Notes under the pieces: generated by a model
Databases searched by the model: none
What the model was told of the DNA's origin: nothing
What the model saw: the letters and a program-made list of their open reading frames with translations, nothing else
Program-made: the position numbers and the translations under genes
Origin: Rebecca billardiae RCC1528
Taxonomy: Eukaryota > Haptophyta
DNA length: 64,000 nucleotides
Direction: 5' to 3'
NCBI GenBank assembly: GCA_965240325.2
Contig: OZ251237.1
Coordinates: forward strand, 1,240,001 to 1,304,000
Part shown: positions 62,322 to 64,000 of the stretch, piece by piece
Position numbering within the stretch: position 1 is the first letter of the stretch
Layout of the letters: each line of letters begins with the position of its first letter

Positions 62322-64000
62322 ATGGCCATCACCGCCCGCTCGCGCGGCCGACCGCGCGTGAAGGAGGCGGGCATCTCGAGCCTCGACGACCTAGCCGACG
62401 CTGTCGAGGTCGAGCGCGCGCGGCTCGAGGTGGCTGCGGCTGACACGCCCGTGGTGCTTGGCCTACTGGCTCTGCAGGCCCTTCCCCTCCTCGCCGTGCT
62501 CGACGAGCGCCTCCGTGTCCCTCTCCTCACGTACGGCTACTTTGGCTCATCCGCCGTTGCCGCAGTGTACCTCGGCGCGCGCGGCGCGCGTGCGCAGGTA
62601 GGGCTCGAGTCGCTCCAGCTGAAGAACGCGCTCGCAGCGCCCTTCATCGCCAGCGCGTGGCTCTTCGGCCTGTACTGGGTGCTCAAGTACTCCGACCTCG
62701 ATCCGAGCACCCTCTTCGCCATCGTGACCACGCTCTTCTGCGCACTCTCCGCGCAGGACGTGAGTCAGCCGCTGTTCGGGGTCGCGCTGCGCGGAGCGCT
62801 GCCGTCGGCGCGCGCGGTGGATCTGGCGAGCTTCGGCGCGAGCGTGCTCGTGGCGCTCGGCCTCACCCTCACGTACGCCACGCACCCCGCCGCGGACACC
62901 CTCCCGTCGCTCCTCGCATCCAACGTGCTCGCCCTGTGCGCTGCGGTGAGCGTCGTCTCCGCGGTCGTGCCGGAGTCGTTTGTGGCCGCGGCGGTGCTGG
63001 CGTGCGGTCTCTTCGCGTACGACGTGTTCTGGGTGCGCGCGCCGCGGCGCACGGGGAGCGGCCCACCTTGCACCGCACCCGCGGCATGCCTGACCTGTCC
63101 TGCCCGGCGCGCGCGGTCCTGCCGATGCGCGCGCACCGTTTGTGCGGCGCCGCAGGTGTTCCGCACGGAGGTGATGCAGACCGTCGCGCTCTCGCTCTCA
63201 GCGCCTGTCAAGCTCCAGTTCCCCGCGCCGCCCACCCGCTCCAACCCGTTCTCCATCCTCGGGCTGGGCGACATCGCCGTGCCCGGGCTGCTGGCGAGCA
63301 TGATTGCGCTCTTCGAGGCGCGGCGCGTGCCGGCAGACGGCGCGACGGCCGAGAGTGGCGCGGCCGGCGAGGGCGCGAGCGGTGGGGCCGTGAGCACGTC
63401 CGCGCCGGACGCGCAGCCCGCCGTGCCCGAGCCGTACCTGCCCTCCACCCTCGGCGCGTACGGCGCGGCGCTCACGCTGTGCTTCGGCGTGAACTTTGTC
63501 ACGGCCGCGGGCCAGCCGGCGCTGCTCTACATCGTGCCGTCCCTGCTGGGCACAATGGTCTCGACGAGCGCGGCGCGCGGCGAGCTGGGCGAGCTCGCGG
63601 CGTTCGAGTACGAGCGGCCTGAGCCGCTGGAGATTGAGGGCGACGCGCCGGCGGTCGACGCGATCCGCGCGACGCAGCGCTGGGTGCGCGAGGTGGTCGT
63701 GCCGCTCTCCCTCTGCCCGTACGCGCGCGAGCCGCTCGAGAACGACCGCTACGCGTACGCCGTGAGCAACGCGAGCACGGCGGATGAGTTCATCGACGAC
63801 TTTCTCGCCTCGGCGGAGGACCTCGTGCTCGAGCGCTCGGCGGACGACGTGGCGGCGACCGTGCTGATCGCGCCCGCGCTCGAGTCGTCGCTCAGCCTGG
63901 ACGACTACGCCGCGCTCTCGGCCATGCTGGAGGAGCAGTGCCAGAGCGAGGACGAGCCGATCTGCGACGGCGCGGTCGGCGCGGCGTTCTTTCACCCGCG
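62322..64000 (+). CDS. Signal peptide peptidase fused to a DUF1415 domain (cut by window end)
   Basis: Exon 1 (62322-63032) and exon 2 (63156 to the window end) flank a 123-nt GTGCGC...CGCAG intron. The first part is a signal peptide peptidase (A22B aspartyl protease): several membrane segments, the catalytic YD in LFAYDVFWV, GLGD in SILGLGDIAVPG, and the PAL signature in QPALLYIVP, followed by the usual post-TM stretch (ARGELGELAAFEYE). Without a stop the frame continues into RWVREVVVPLSLCPYA, ATVLIAPALESSL and GAVGAAFFHP, the hallmarks of DUF1415. SPP cleaves residual signal peptides in ER membranes; DUF1415 function is unknown. No intron is needed between the two parts, so one chain is predicted. 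The 3' end lies outside the window. Confidence 0.85.
   Translation, partial: MAITARSRGRPRVKEAGISSLDDLADAVEVERARLEVAAADTPVVLGLLALQALPLLAVLDERLRVPLLTYGYFGSSAVAAVYLGARGARAQVGLESLQLKNALAAPFIASAWLFGLYWVLKYSDLDPSTLFAIVTTLFCALSAQDVSQPLFGVALRGALPSARAVDLASFGASVLVALGLTLTYATHPAADTLPSLLASNVLALCAAVSVVSAVVPESFVAAAVLACGLFAYDVFWVRAPRRTGSGPPCTAPAACLTCPARRARSCRCARTVCAAPQVFRTEVMQTVALSLSAPVKLQFPAPPTRSNPFSILGLGDIAVPGLLASMIALFEARRVPADGATAESGAAGEGASGGAVSTSAPDAQPAVPEPYLPSTLGAYGAALTLCFGVNFVTAAGQPALLYIVPSLLGTMVSTSAARGELGELAAFEYERPEPLEIEGDAPAVDAIRATQRWVREVVVPLSLCPYAREPLENDRYAYAVSNASTADEFIDDFLASAEDLVLERSADDVAATVLIAPALESSLSLDDYAALSAMLEEQCQSEDEPICDGAVGAAFFHP

Overview
This window is nuclear DNA of a GC-rich eukaryote, not a prokaryote. 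Genes are split by short GC-rich introns (about 90-390 nt, most often beginning GTGCGC and ending GCGCAG). They encode eukaryote-only proteins: a centromeric histone H3, UVRAG/Vps38, an ELL-type elongation factor, an exosome subunit, a Na+/Ca2+ exchanger with Calx-beta domains, and signal peptide peptidase. A DRC9/IQCG-like axonemal protein implies a motile flagellum. A DUF6816-type protein with layered N-terminal targeting suggests a plastid bounded by extra membranes. Together with an EsV-1-7 repeat protein and chalcone-isomerase-like and PhyH-like proteins, this fits a unicellular alga of the haptophyte/ochrophyte kind. The lineage is an inference; no rRNA or organelle marker is present.

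Layout. 1-5.4 kb: mostly non-coding, with a two-exon histidine-rich mini-protein gene (1157-1520), a 257-bp tandem duplication and a 600-bp element with 27-bp terminal inverted repeats (TIRs). 5.4-8.7 kb: ELL-like gene (-) divergent from an Atg22-like transporter (+). 8.9-11.6 kb: a 640-bp fold-back sequence followed by a 14-repeat EsV-1-7 gene. 11.6-13.9 kb: TA microsatellites and a 2-kb TIR element holding three copies of a ~380-bp block. 13.9-15.5 kb: DUF501 gene divergent from a small FAM210-like gene. 16.7-20.4 kb: CENP-A-type histone (-, three exons) divergent from a type II membrane glycosyltransferase (+). 20.69-27.67 kb: a ~7-kb imperfect palindrome, its outer arms packed with CTCCGC-TG-GCGGAG hairpins and its inner arms made of ~213-bp tandem units. 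27.7-33.3 kb: LRR membrane protein, aminopeptidase P, UVRAG. 33.6-37.7 kb: broken C48-like peptidase and a long intergenic stretch. 37.7-40 kb: yeast MTD1-type methylene-THF dehydrogenase divergent from a PhyH-like dioxygenase. 40.9-46 kb: nine-exon Na+/Ca2+ exchanger. 46.8-49.4 kb: DRC9-like and YebC/TACO1-like genes. 49.5-50.6 kb: a basic protein gene whose 3' end is repeated elsewhere in the window. 51.1-56.4 kb: CHI-like, beta-propeller, DUF6816 and an unknown membrane protein, in two divergent pairs. 56.8-57.6 kb: dense array of TGTCAG/CTGACA palindromes. 57.8-59.1 kb: glycosyltransferase-like. 60-62.1 kb: exosome Mtr3-like and TDA3-like FAD oxidoreductase. 62.3-64 kb: signal peptide peptidase fused in frame to DUF1415, running off the window.

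Genes are organised largely as divergent pairs with 65-375 bp between start codons, which points to shared bidirectional promoters. No operon-like or pathway cluster is evident, apart from two autophagy/endosome-linked genes (Atg22-like and UVRAG) that are not adjacent. The most unusual items are the palindrome, the EsV-1-7 array gene, the SPP-DUF1415 fusion, the CENP-A gene and the hidden histidine-rich gene. Intron boundaries were placed by eye from GT/AG signals, frame continuity and family conservation; none is backed by transcripts.
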